Shown here: piece after piece, positions 28,584 to 35,531 of the stretch
Layout of the letters: each line of letters begins with the position of its first letter
How positions within the stretch are numbered: the stretch's first letter is position 1
DNA from: Gordonia insulae
GTDB taxonomy: Bacteria; Actinomycetota; Actinomycetes; Mycobacteriales; Mycobacteriaceae
Assembly (NCBI RefSeq): GCF_003855095.1
Contig: NZ_CP033972.1
Coordinates: forward strand, 1,488,001-1,552,000
Reading direction: 5' to 3'
Length of the DNA stretch: 64,000 bases
The notes under the pieces: model-generated
What the model saw: only the letters and a program-made list of their open reading frames with translations
Told to the model about the DNA's origin: nothing
The model's database searches: none
Made by a program: the position numbers and the translations under genes

Positions 28584-29869
28584 ATGACCTCGAGTGTGGT
28601 GGTGGCCGGGCAGGTGGCCGAGGATGAGCAGCATTCGGCGACCGAGTTGGTCGAGGTGCTCCATCACTGCAATGCGGTGCGCGCGTCGGCGGATCACCGG
28701 ATGTTGCAGGCGGTCAGTCTGATCCATGAGGAACGCGAGCAGGACTATCTGATCCGCCTGGCGGCGGGGGTCGGTACCGGGGAGAACACGTCGCTGGCCG
28801 AGCTGGAGAAACTCGCCGTACGGGTGGCCGGTGGCGAGGACCCACGCGCCCAGTACGGTCCGACCGGCCTCGAGCACGCCATCGCCGAGGTCGGCGCCGC
28901 ATTGACTGTCTCCCCGGCACGAGCCCGTCAACTGATCGAGGCGGGCAGCGTGCTGCGTCATCAGTTGCCTTTCACCGGCGCCACCCTGTCGTCGGGTCGG
29001 ATCGATCTCGAACGATTCCTGATGGTGGTGCGACGCACCGAACTGTGCGACGCCGAGAAACTCGCACTGATCGACATGCTGATCGCCGACGCCATCGAGA
29101 CCCGTGAACCGATGTCGATGACCCGGTTTCGCACCATGATCGACAAGGTCATCGCCGACAACGACCCGGATGCGGTGCGTCGGCGTCGCGAACTCGTCGA
29201 CGCCGACCGCGGCATCTCGATCCGCCCGGACCGCCACACCCCCGGCCAAGCTCGTTTGTCGGGTTCGCTGCCCGCCGCCCAGGCGGCAGCGCTGGACGCG
29301 CGACTCGACGCCATGACCGCGGCCGTGCATCCGGGCGACCCGCGCACCGAGAAGCAGCGACGCGCCGACGCACTGGCCCACGGCCGTCCCGCGCTGACCT
29401 GCCGATGCGGCGACTGCACGGCCGCCCCCACCGACGTCGCCGAGCCCGGATGCCAGTCCGACACCGAGTTCGCCGACGATTCCGCGCCGCCCACCGAGTC
29501 CACGACGCCGCCCGACGTCACCGCCCCGCGGCCGACGTTTCACATCGTGGTCAACCTGAGCACTCTGCTCGGCCACGACGACGATCCGGCAGTTCTCGAC
29601 GGACACGGTCTCATCGACGCCGACACCGCCCGCACCCTGGTCACCGAAGCCCGCCGCACCTATGTACGGCCCGACCTGTCCACGCCGCAGGCCATCGAAC
29701 GCTACGCACCCGGCAAGAAGGTCGCCGACCTGGTGCGTGCCGGTGAACTGTGCTGCACGTTCCCCGGCTGCAACAACAGGGCGTGGCGCGCCGATCTCGA
29801 CCACAGTGTTCCGCACGGTGACGGTGGACGAACCCACCAGGACAACCTGAAGCCGTTGTGCCGCTTCCA
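28584..29869 (+). pseudogene. DUF222/HNH (13E12-type) gene, 5' part, interrupted by element insertion
   Basis: The frame begins [17 protein letters not shown] and carries the DUF222 domain (residues about 20-330) followed by the start of the HNH site (GELCCTFPGCNNRAWRADLDHSVPHGDGGRTHQDNLKPLCRF). At 29868 the sequence leaves the family pattern exactly where CRF-HHR is expected, and the frame continues into the element to a stop at 30221. The missing end lies at 39563-39835. Joining at the CA core gives an uninterrupted 518-residue protein. 13E12-type proteins are repeated in mycobacteria and related genera, with unknown function. Confidence 0.9.
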
Positions 29870-29891
29870 ACGTCGGTTGGCCCAAAGACCG
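29847..29891. other. attL of the integrated element
   Basis: The host half of attB (GAAGCCGTTGTGCCGCTTC) joins the element half (ACGTCGGTTGGCC) at the CA core, 29868-29869. Confidence 0.8.
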
Positions 29892-29915
29892 TGTAGGCAT
29901 ATCCGCAGTCAGAGC

Positions 29916-29921
29916 TATCTT
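29916..29921 (+). promoter_or_regulatory. -10 element (TATCTT) for the first element gene
   Basis: TATCTT is seven bases before the ATG at 29929, just inside attL. This suggests a leaderless message. Confidence 0.4.
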
Positions 29922-29928
29922 CTGTCGC

Positions 29929-30162
29929 ATGAGCGCCGACTTCCGCCCGCTGATTATGGGCACGCACACGCCGGGCGGGCACCCCGGCCCAGACATCTAT
30001 GGGCGGGCGCGGTCAGACGGGATGGTCGGCCTGCGGCTGGCGCAGGGTCGCACTGGTATGGACATCTGGCTCGAGCCCAACCAAGCCGACGAGCTAGCCA
30101 GCTATCTGCTCGACGCCATCTACACCGCGCAACTCGCTGCGCAAGAACGTACGCGTCCGTGA
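29929..30162 (+). CDS. Small element-encoded protein of unknown function
   Basis: A 77-residue protein (MSADFRPLIMGTHTPGGHPGP onward) in a different frame from the read-through tail of the disrupted HNH gene. It is mostly polar with no membrane segment; the C-terminal half (MDIWLEPNQADELASYLLDAIYTAQLAA) looks helical. A leaderless -10 precedes it and a strong terminator follows it, which supports a real transcription unit. I do not recognise a family. Confidence 0.6.
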   Translation: MSADFRPLIMGTHTPGGHPGPDIYGRARSDGMVGLRLAQGRTGMDIWLEPNQADELASYLLDAIYTAQLAAQERTRP

Positions 30163-30173
30163 TCAGATCAGCA

Positions 30174-30207
30174 GAAAGCCCCCCGGTTCCGCAGCCAGGG
30201 GGCTTTC
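30174..30207 (+). terminator. Rho-independent-type terminator
   Basis: A perfect 10-bp stem GAAAGCCCCC/GGGGGCTTTC with a 14-base loop, 12 bases after the preceding stop codon. The tail is only weakly T-rich. Confidence 0.75.
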
Positions 30208-30222
30208 CATCCACAAAGTAGA
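30208..30222 (+). repeat. 15-bp direct repeat, copy 1
   Basis: CATCCACAAAGTAGA recurs identically at 30468-30482, 260 bp downstream. Confidence 0.8.
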
Positions 30223-30467
30223 CCTGTTGGTCTGAGCGCGATGCTAGGCCTCGACGCGGTCGGGTGGCAGCCGTTTGAGAGATTCGTCACCGCATCTCGT
30301 GATGCAGCTCACAAAAGTGTAATTCACTTCTGCCTCATTGGCCACACTTGACATCCGTCAAATTGTCCCTGCCTGCCCTTTTACCATTTTCTTAGCTTGA
30401 GCTGCGGAAACACATCGCTGTCGTTCGTCTCGACCTGGGTTTATTCTGTGGTCGGCAGCGTAGCTGT
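30223..30467. promoter_or_regulatory. AT-richer control region with two small dyads
   Basis: No gene is seen. The base composition is clearly lower in GC than the surroundings. Two dyads stand 18 bp apart: AAGTG-TAATT-CACTT (30315-30329) and TTGAC-ATCC-GTCAA (30348-30361). These look like regulator-binding sites for the cargo genes. Confidence 0.45.
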
Positions 30468-30482
30468 CATCCACAAAGTAGA
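30468..30482 (+). repeat. 15-bp direct repeat, copy 2
   Basis: Second copy of CATCCACAAAGTAGA, immediately before the AGAGAAGG ribosome-binding site of the 30495 gene. Confidence 0.8.
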
Positions 30483-30494
30483 GAGAAGGTAATC

Positions 30495-30725
30495 ATGCCC
30501 GACAATCCCCTGGGCGCGCTCGGCAAGGCCATCAAGGACGCAGCGATGGCGGCGAACCGCAAGATGTGGGACGAGATCTTCGTCTTCGTTGACCCGGACC
30601 AGTCGCCTTTGACCGCCAACATCCGCAAGCAGGGCGACGAGGCCAAGGACATCCTCCGCGGCATCGTCATCACCCTCGGCGAGTTGGAGAAGCGTCTTCC
30701 GCCGTCGAAGGATCAGGCCGCTTAG
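30495..30725 (+). CDS. Small element-encoded helical protein, unknown function
   Basis: A 76-residue acidic/basic mixed protein (MPDNPLGALGKAIKDAAMAA onward). It has a good ribosome-binding site (AGAGAAGG, five bases before ATG), and a terminator hairpin follows within 25 bases. No membrane segment or recognised motif; the sequence suggests two or three helices. It lies directly upstream of the 417-residue cargo protein and may be its partner. Confidence 0.65.
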   Translation: MPDNPLGALGKAIKDAAMAANRKMWDEIFVFVDPDQSPLTANIRKQGDEAKDILRGIVITLGELEKRLPPSKDQAA

Positions 30726-30748
30726 GAACACGCGGCGCGGCAAGCGGG

Positions 30749-30786
30749 ACGCCCCCTGGGACTCCGCACCCCGGGGGGCGTTCTTT
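30749..30786 (+). terminator. Terminator hairpin with TTCTTT tail
   Basis: ACGCCCCC pairs with GGGGGCGT, extended by an inner GGG/CCC, followed by TTCTTT. It separates the 76-residue gene from the downstream cargo gene. Confidence 0.75.
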
Positions 30787-30811
30787 GCCCGACTGACGGT
30801 AAGGCAGGTCA

Positions 30812-32065
30812 ATGTCAAAAGAAAGTCGCGCGCGACGGGTCGCGCGTGAGGAGAAGAAGGCTCGCGCAAAGCGGGCCCGGCGAGTGGAACGCGACAAGCG
30901 ATCCTCTCAAGTCCGGATGACGGTGGTGAACGCCAGCCAGGACGCTGAAAACGCGACATCGCTGGCGCAGGAGATGCAGCTGTGCAACTCGGCTCTCCTA
31001 TACGCCGATGAAGTCACGTTGGTAAGCCCACGGGCAGCGCTTCTCAAGAACGCCGAGGACATCAACAATCTGAACGGCATCGAATTACTTCGTGTCTTCA
31101 AAAACGTTGCGCCCAAGTTCTTTCCGGATATGGACGAAGAACTCCGAACGCTATTCGAAACAATCGACGGGCTGCCCCCGCGAGCGCAGCTGCCACGGGA
31201 GCTGCGCGACGAATACGACCGCAATGTGCGCTTCCTGAACAAGGGGCTGGCCCCGATTAAGGAGACGATGCAGGGCAACGTCGAGCAGATGTTCGGCGAG
31301 ACTGGCTACGGCCAGCTGCAGGAGGCTGTCGATCTCGGCATCTTGACGATCGACAGCATGGCCGGAGCGGTAGTCGATGACATCAGCGAAGACGGCGCAA
31401 TGGTGCTCGGGTTCACTCAGAAGATCGACGAAGTGCTCAGTGACGGTGGCCGGTACCCCCTATTCGACGCTGCGGCAGGCAACATCGTCCGCCTCGGCGT
31501 AGACGCAGGATTCTTCAGTCCAGCTCCCATGGCCCGCCAACTGGGTGCCGACGCGGCCATGGCGGATGGCCTGTTTGATCGGCTGCCAAACTTCCAGTAC
31601 GCCACGCCTCTCGAAATCATAGACATCCGAACGGAACTCAGTGGTTCACTGGCGGCGTTCCGGCAGGGAGTGCGCAGCCTGACGGACGGGCTGGAGATTG
31701 CACCCGAAGACCCAAACTTCGGCAATCAAGTTGTCGATGCTTGGAATCAGAAGGTGTCACCGGCTATCGCAGAGATCGAAGCGACAATTGCCGAGAACCG
31801 AAGCATGTCTGACTTGTTGAGGAGAACGGTCAAGAATCCGCTCGGGGCGACATCTATGGGGGGCTTCGTGACGTTGCCCGCGACCCTCGCAGTTGCCGCG
31901 GGGCCGATCGGGGCGCTGGCCGCCGCAGCAGGCACTGTGTTCGGGTACGGGATGGCGACTACACAGGCTCTGATCGACGAACATAAAGAGATCAGCAGCC
32001 AGAAAAAGGCGCAGTTCTACTTCCTCTATGGCACGAAGGAAAGGCTTCGACCCCAGGGCGGCTAA
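30812..32065 (+). CDS. 417-residue element cargo protein of unknown function
   Basis: The N-terminal 40 residues are extremely basic (SRARRVAREEKKARAKRARR). A mostly helical, acidic central region follows, including ALLYADEVTLVSPRAALL (about residues 62-79). The C-terminus has a hydrophobic Gly/Ala-rich stretch (about 350-385, TLPATLAVAAGPIGALAAAAG) that could insert in a membrane, then a short polar tail. Base composition is lower in GC than the flanking chromosome. I recognise no family. Its position at the attL end, opposite in strand to the phage operon, is typical of lysogenically expressed cargo such as antiphage or fitness genes (inference). Confidence 0.75.
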   Translation: MSKESRARRVAREEKKARAKRARRVERDKRSSQVRMTVVNASQDAENATSLAQEMQLCNSALLYADEVTLVSPRAALLKNAEDINNLNGIELLRVFKNVAPKFFPDMDEELRTLFETIDGLPPRAQLPRELRDEYDRNVRFLNKGLAPIKETMQGNVEQMFGETGYGQLQEAVDLGILTIDSMAGAVVDDISEDGAMVLGFTQKIDEVLSDGGRYPLFDAAAGNIVRLGVDAGFFSPAPMARQLGADAAMADGLFDRLPNFQYATPLEIIDIRTELSGSLAAFRQGVRSLTDGLEIAPEDPNFGNQVVDAWNQKVSPAIAEIEATIAENRSMSDLLRRTVKNPLGATSMGGFVTLPATLAVAAGPIGALAAAAGTVFGYGMATTQALIDEHKEISSQKKAQFYFLYGTKERLRPQGG

Positions 32066-32115
32066 AACCCCAGACTCAGGCAGCATGAGAGCGCCAATGC
32101 CGACCGGGGCGGCTC

Positions 32116-32496
32116 CTACCGGGGCAGGGGGTCCGTCCCCTGGGGGTGTTCGTGCAGTTCAGGGGCATAACGGAAGCCGGTGGGCAGTGCCACCCGACCT
32201 AGCCGGTGGTCACGCTGCGGCTCGCGCTCGCCCAGCCCTCGTCCAGCCTTGGCCTGCCATGCCGTCTTGCGCTTGTGGCACGCACGGCATACGCACTGCA
32301 GCTCCTCGACTGTCAAGGTGTGCGTCCGCTCGACGCCACGGACGGCCACGCCCACAACGTGGTCCAGCTCCTGGTAGAAGCCGGTGCAGCCCTCGTAGCC
32401 TAGCTGGCACAGGCCCTGGTCGCGCAGGATGACGGCCCGGCGTACCCGCCTGGGGATGTGGCTACCAGTGCCTGCGCCCGTACCTTGCCACGGCAT
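32116..32496 (-). CDS. Phage-type HNH endonuclease
   Basis: A 126-residue protein from ATG 32496 (MPWQGTGAGTGSHIPRRVRRAV). The HNH core is ILRDQGLCQLGYEGCTGFYQELDHVVGVAV followed by LQCVCRACHKRKTA, giving paired Cys zinc ligands and the D-H catalytic pair. In phages such nucleases sit beside terminase and assist DNA packaging; no terminase is visible here. The open frame continues upstream, but an inverted repeat lies in that leader. It is the last gene of the minus-strand module. Confidence 0.85.
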   Translation of the reverse strand: MPWQGTGAGTGSHIPRRVRRAVILRDQGLCQLGYEGCTGFYQELDHVVGVAVRGVERTHTLTVEELQCVCRACHKRKTAWQAKAGRGLGEREPQRDHRLGRVALPTGFRYAPELHEHPQGTDPLPR

Positions 32497-32517
32497 CTTG
32501 TGCTCCTTGATGTGATT

Positions 32518-32565
32518 GGCACCAACGTGCTGGTCGCTGGTCGCATTGGCCAACACGCTGGTGCC
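32518..32565 (-). repeat. Inverted repeat in the leader of the HNH gene
   Basis: GGCACCAACGTGCTGG (32518-32533) pairs with CCAACACGCTGGTGCC (32550-32565) with two mismatches. It could form a 5' hairpin upstream of the HNH start. Confidence 0.5.
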
Positions 32566-32627
32566 GTAGCCCAGTCGCTCGACAGTGACATGCGTTGCGC
32601 TGCACTGGCTCTGGGACACTAGTGGTA

Positions 32628-32674
32628 GGTCGGGGGCAGGTTGTGAGCTCCACAAGGGCAACCTGCCCCCGACC
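32628..32674 (-). terminator. 16-bp perfect inverted repeat after the capsid gene
   Basis: GGTCGGGGGCAGGTTG (32628-32643) and its exact complement CAACCTGCCCCCGACC (32659-32674) flank a 15-base loop, 116 bp past the capsid stop. No T-tract follows, so it may be a terminator or an RNA-processing or stability hairpin. Confidence 0.6.
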
Positions 32675-32789
32675 AGGTGTTGGGCGCTCAAGCTGAAGGG
32701 GCCAACTCCCACAGCCGCGCTGCCGCAACACGTTTGAGCGGTGCGTGGCGGTCAGTCGTCCCAAGGCCGAGCCACCACGAACCACGTAC

Positions 32790-33650
32790 TTAAGCCTCCA
32801 GCGCCACAGTGACGACGCGGTTGGGCTTGGCGACCACGGCACCGAACCTGAAGGTGACCATCAGCGCCACCGACTGCTGGTTCCACAGGTACTCCTTGCT
32901 GGTGGCTACCAGTACCTGGCCGTAGGCGCTGATCACGCCCTGCTTGTCCAGCACGACCAGGCGGTCGGCGGGCACGTCGCGGTCCACGACCACGGGCACG
33001 TTCAGCAGCTGGCGCTGCGGCTGTGCCTGAGCGGCGTTGCCCAGTAGCGGAGCCTGGCTCTCGCCGCCCAGCTTGAGCTTGGACACCTGCGCCCACGCGA
33101 GCGGGTTGGCGAGGATCTGGCTGGCCTTGCCGCCATCGGCTTCGATGGTGGCGATGGCGTCCACCAGTGCGTCCAGGTTGCCTGCCGTGATGATGTCACC
33201 ATCAATCTCGGTGAGCGGCTGGTGCAGCAGACCCGCGGGCGGGTTGATTGCCGGGGCCACCGGCGCGGCCTGTGCCAGGAATGCCCGGTTCGCTTTGCGC
33301 ACCAGCGCTTCTCGTGCAGCATCGGAGATCAGCGCCGCAGCGTCGTCCTGCCCGTACTGCTCCACGGAGATGGGCACGATCAGGCCCACCTTGGACGTGT
33401 GGATCACGGCCTGTGCGTCGTCGGGCTCGAGCTCGGGGATGACGTTGCCCTCGGGCACGAACGGGATGTCGTCGGGGTCGAAGCTGACGTAGGGCACCAG
33501 CACCGCTGGCGCATCGCCCTCGACGTTTCCGGCCTTGGTGGTGGCCTGGATGATCAGGGCCTCGGGGATGATGTCCTTGGGCGCAACGCCCTTGACGTCC
33601 ATTGCCAGTGCCTTGACGGCATCTGGGGTACTGAATACATTGCTGGGCAT
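32790..33650 (-). CDS. Phage major capsid protein (HK97-fold type)
   Basis: A 286-residue protein from ATG 33650, preceded by AGGAAGG. The GTG three codons upstream is too close to that site. The N-terminal arm is short. The P-domain spine pattern is clear: FVPEGNVIPELEPDDAQAVIHTSKVGLIVPISVEQYGQD, then DAAREALVRKANRAFL. The C-terminal half has NLDALVDAIATIEADGG, ILANPLAWAQVSKLK and VVVDRDVPADRLVVLDKQG, as in HK97-like capsid proteins. It would form the shell, with no separate protease gene seen. Confidence 0.85.
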   Translation of the reverse strand: MPSNVFSTPDAVKALAMDVKGVAPKDIIPEALIIQATTKAGNVEGDAPAVLVPYVSFDPDDIPFVPEGNVIPELEPDDAQAVIHTSKVGLIVPISVEQYGQDDAAALISDAAREALVRKANRAFLAQAAPVAPAINPPAGLLHQPLTEIDGDIITAGNLDALVDAIATIEADGGKASQILANPLAWAQVSKLKLGGESQAPLLGNAAQAQPQRQLLNVPVVVDRDVPADRLVVLDKQGVISAYGQVLVATSKEYLWNQQSVALMVTFRFGAVVAKPNRVVTVALEA

Positions 33651-33818
33651 GATGCCCACCTTCCTGCGGCGTTACCGCGAGACGTGTTGCTATGCAACGG
33701 TTCTGATTCGTCTCACGGCAACCCCAGGAAACCGCGCCGCACTGGTGGCGGGAGCGGTGCGGGCACCAGGCCAACGCACCGTCCCGACCAGTGTATACCC
33801 GCAGGGGGTATAGCCGTT
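33651..33818. other. Gap between scaffold-like and capsid genes
   Basis: 168 bp without a gene. It holds the capsid ribosome-binding site, and a TATACCC/GGGTATA dyad (33794-33812) sits just after the scaffold-like stop. Confidence 0.4.
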
Positions 33819-34349
33819 CTAGCGCGACACGCCGAAGGCGGCGTCCCAAGCGGCCTTACCGCTGGGCTGCTGCGGCATGTAGCCGGTGCCGTTCCCGACG
33901 TTCGGGTTGGGGCGCGGCCTGCGTGGCATCTGCAGCACCAGGCGCTCGGCCTCCATGGCCTCGGCTAGGACGTCGATGTCCAGTACGCCTACGCCTTCGG
34001 CGGCACCCTCGGCGGTAATGCCGCGGGCCACCATGGTCTCGGCGGGCACACCCACGCGCTCGGCGGCGATGGCGAACAGCACCTCGTTGGCCGCGCTCAG
34101 GTGGTCCCGCAGTTCGGTCATCTCGGCTTCTGCATCGCGCAGCTGCTGCCGGTACTTGACGGATTCGGCACCCGCCTTACCTGCTCCTGCCGCCTTCGCG
34201 ACGTCGGCCCAGTAGTCGCGCTCGGCCACGACGTCGTCGTAGGTGGGCTGGCCGTCCTCGGTGGCGGGTGGCGCCTCGGCGGCGGGATCGATTGCCCCGT
34301 CGAACATCTCGTCGTCCTCGGTGGTGGTGGTGTCGTTCGGCATTGTCAT
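33819..34349 (-). CDS. Capsid-scaffold-like protein
   Basis: A 176-residue protein whose N-terminal 45 residues are acidic and disordered (EDDEMFDGAIDPAAEAPPATED). A coiled-coil-prone stretch follows (SVKYRQQLRDAEAEMTELRDHL), then a C-terminal tail (MPRRPRPNPN... AWDAAFGVSR). It is placed directly upstream of the capsid gene. Length, charge, coiled coil and position match phage scaffolding proteins. There is no catalytic motif of a prohead protease. Its start overlaps the preceding stop by one base (TAATG). Confidence 0.65.
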   Translation of the reverse strand: MTMPNDTTTTEDDEMFDGAIDPAAEAPPATEDGQPTYDDVVAERDYWADVAKAAGAGKAGAESVKYRQQLRDAEAEMTELRDHLSAANEVLFAIAAERVGVPAETMVARGITAEGAAEGVGVLDIDVLAEAMEAERLVLQMPRRPRPNPNVGNGTGYMPQQPSGKAAWDAAFGVSR

Positions 34350-34888
34350 TACAGATCCTCCAGATCGGTTGCGGTTACTAGTTGCTCGCTGGCGCGGTCG
34401 ACCCACGCCTGCATCTCCAGCTCGCCGTCCAGGGCTCCCAGCACGCCGGGCTTGAGGGTCTCGATGTACTGAAGCAGTTGCACCACAACGCTTATTAGGC
34501 CCAGGGTGTCCGCCAGGTCACGCTCTGCCACATAGTTGAACGCACGGTCGAAGAGGAGCACGGCGGGCTGGTTGTGGAACTCCCGCACCAGCTTGAGCAC
34601 GGCCTTAGCCAGGGCACGCTCCTGGTCGTTCAGGTCAACCCTGCAATCGGGGGGCGTCAGGGCGCTACCGACGAAGAAGGCCATCTCGGTGCACTCATCG
34701 AGCAACTCCTCTAGCCCGGTGTCGGTACGCTGCCCGGCCGCGATCACCAGTGCCACACCGCAGCCCAGCACCACGGCCGGGTGCGCGTTGCGGTCGATCA
34801 GCACGGGGTAGCCCGCGGACGATGCTGCCCGCAGCATGTCGTGGCAGACGTTGCGGTACTGCGTCATGGTGGGTGGCTTGGCGGTCAT
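34349..34888 (-). CDS. Element-encoded hypothetical protein (179 aa)
   Basis: A soluble, mainly helical protein starting MTAKPPTMTQYRNVCHDML. It contains no motif I recognise; the middle (LGCGVALVIAAGQRTDTGLEELLDECTEMAFF) looks like a small alpha/beta or helical core. It overlaps the WhiB gene by four bases upstream and the scaffold-like gene by one base downstream, so it belongs to the same translationally coupled module. Confidence 0.75.
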   Translation of the reverse strand: MTAKPPTMTQYRNVCHDMLRAASSAGYPVLIDRNAHPAVVLGCGVALVIAAGQRTDTGLEELLDECTEMAFFVGSALTPPDCRVDLNDQERALAKAVLKLVREFHNQPAVLLFDRAFNYVAERDLADTLGLISVVVQLLQYIETLKPGVLGALDGELEMQAWVDRASEQLVTATDLEDL

Positions 34889-35271
34889 GCGGTGATCTCC
34901 TTCGGTGGTGTGTTGCGGCCGTGTCGGCCACGGACGGCGATGTTCTCCGCGGTGGTGGGTGACGGCACCCGCAGCGGCTTCTTAGGCGGCGTCGGGGGCA
35001 GACGGCCCGCGACAACACCGGCAGGGCGTTGCGCTGGCGTCAGCGCGTCGACCCAGGCGGTGCACAGCTGCAGCGCCGGACATCCGGCGCACAGTTCCAA
35101 CGCCTCCGGTGCGCGGGGATCGGCCGGGGCTTCGGCGTCGAAGATCTCCGGCCATCCCCGGCAGGCGGCACCGGGCAGGCGCGGCAAACCAGCAAGCGCG
35201 GAGGTGAGTCCGACTATTGGGTGCTCGGCGGGTTCGCGCCACGACTGCCGGGTGCGGATCGGTTCGGTCAT
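34885..35271 (-). CDS. WhiB-family iron-sulfur transcription regulator
   Basis: A 128-residue protein with the four-cysteine WhiB pattern: Cys37 (GAACRGW), then Cys61-x2-Cys64-x5-Cys70 (ELCAGCPALQLC), followed by a degenerate GVVAG turn in place of G(V/I)WGG and a basic tail. It would bind a [4Fe-4S] cluster and alter promoter choice via the primary sigma factor. Phage WhiB proteins such as that of mycobacteriophage TM4 interfere with host WhiB2 and superinfection. Starts and stops overlap both neighbours (ATGA). Confidence 0.88.
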   Translation of the reverse strand: MTEPIRTRQSWREPAEHPIVGLTSALAGLPRLPGAACRGWPEIFDAEAPADPRAPEALELCAGCPALQLCTAWVDALTPAQRPAGVVAGRLPPTPPKKPLRVPSPTTAENIAVRGRHGRNTPPKEITA

Positions 35272-35531
35272 CGGGTGGCCTCCCCCTCGGCGTGGTGGTG
35301 TAGCCGGTTACCGGTAACTGGTAGTCGAGCCACACGTCCCCCTGCCCTCTTCGAGGGCAGTGGGGTACGTGATTGGCGGCGTTGTGAATGCCATGACAGC
35401 GCCCGTGAATGCGTTGACCTGCAATCTTGGCCGGAACCGTGAATGCCATGAGTGGCTGCATGAATGCGATCAGCCGTGAATGGTCTGACCTGCGGTTTCG
35501 TCGGTTCCGTGATTGGTTCGTGGATGCTCAC
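35268..35531 (-). CDS. Small element-encoded protein
   Basis: An 87-residue His/Arg-rich polar protein (MSIHEPITEPTKPQVRPFTAD onward) with no known motif. ATGA overlaps at both ends with the primase and WhiB genes are the main support that it is translated. Confidence 0.6.
   Translation of the reverse strand: MSIHEPITEPTKPQVRPFTADRIHAATHGIHGSGQDCRSTHSRALSWHSQRRQSRTPLPSKRAGGRVARLPVTGNRLHHHAEGEATR

Noticed and set aside
29870..30221. Read-through tail of the HNH gene as a genuine C-terminus
   Set aside because: The sequence after CRF does not match the family, overlaps another small gene, and the true C-terminus is found at 39563-39835.
33819..34349. Prohead protease
   Set aside because: No Ser/His catalytic motifs; acidic N-terminus and coiled coil fit a scaffold better.
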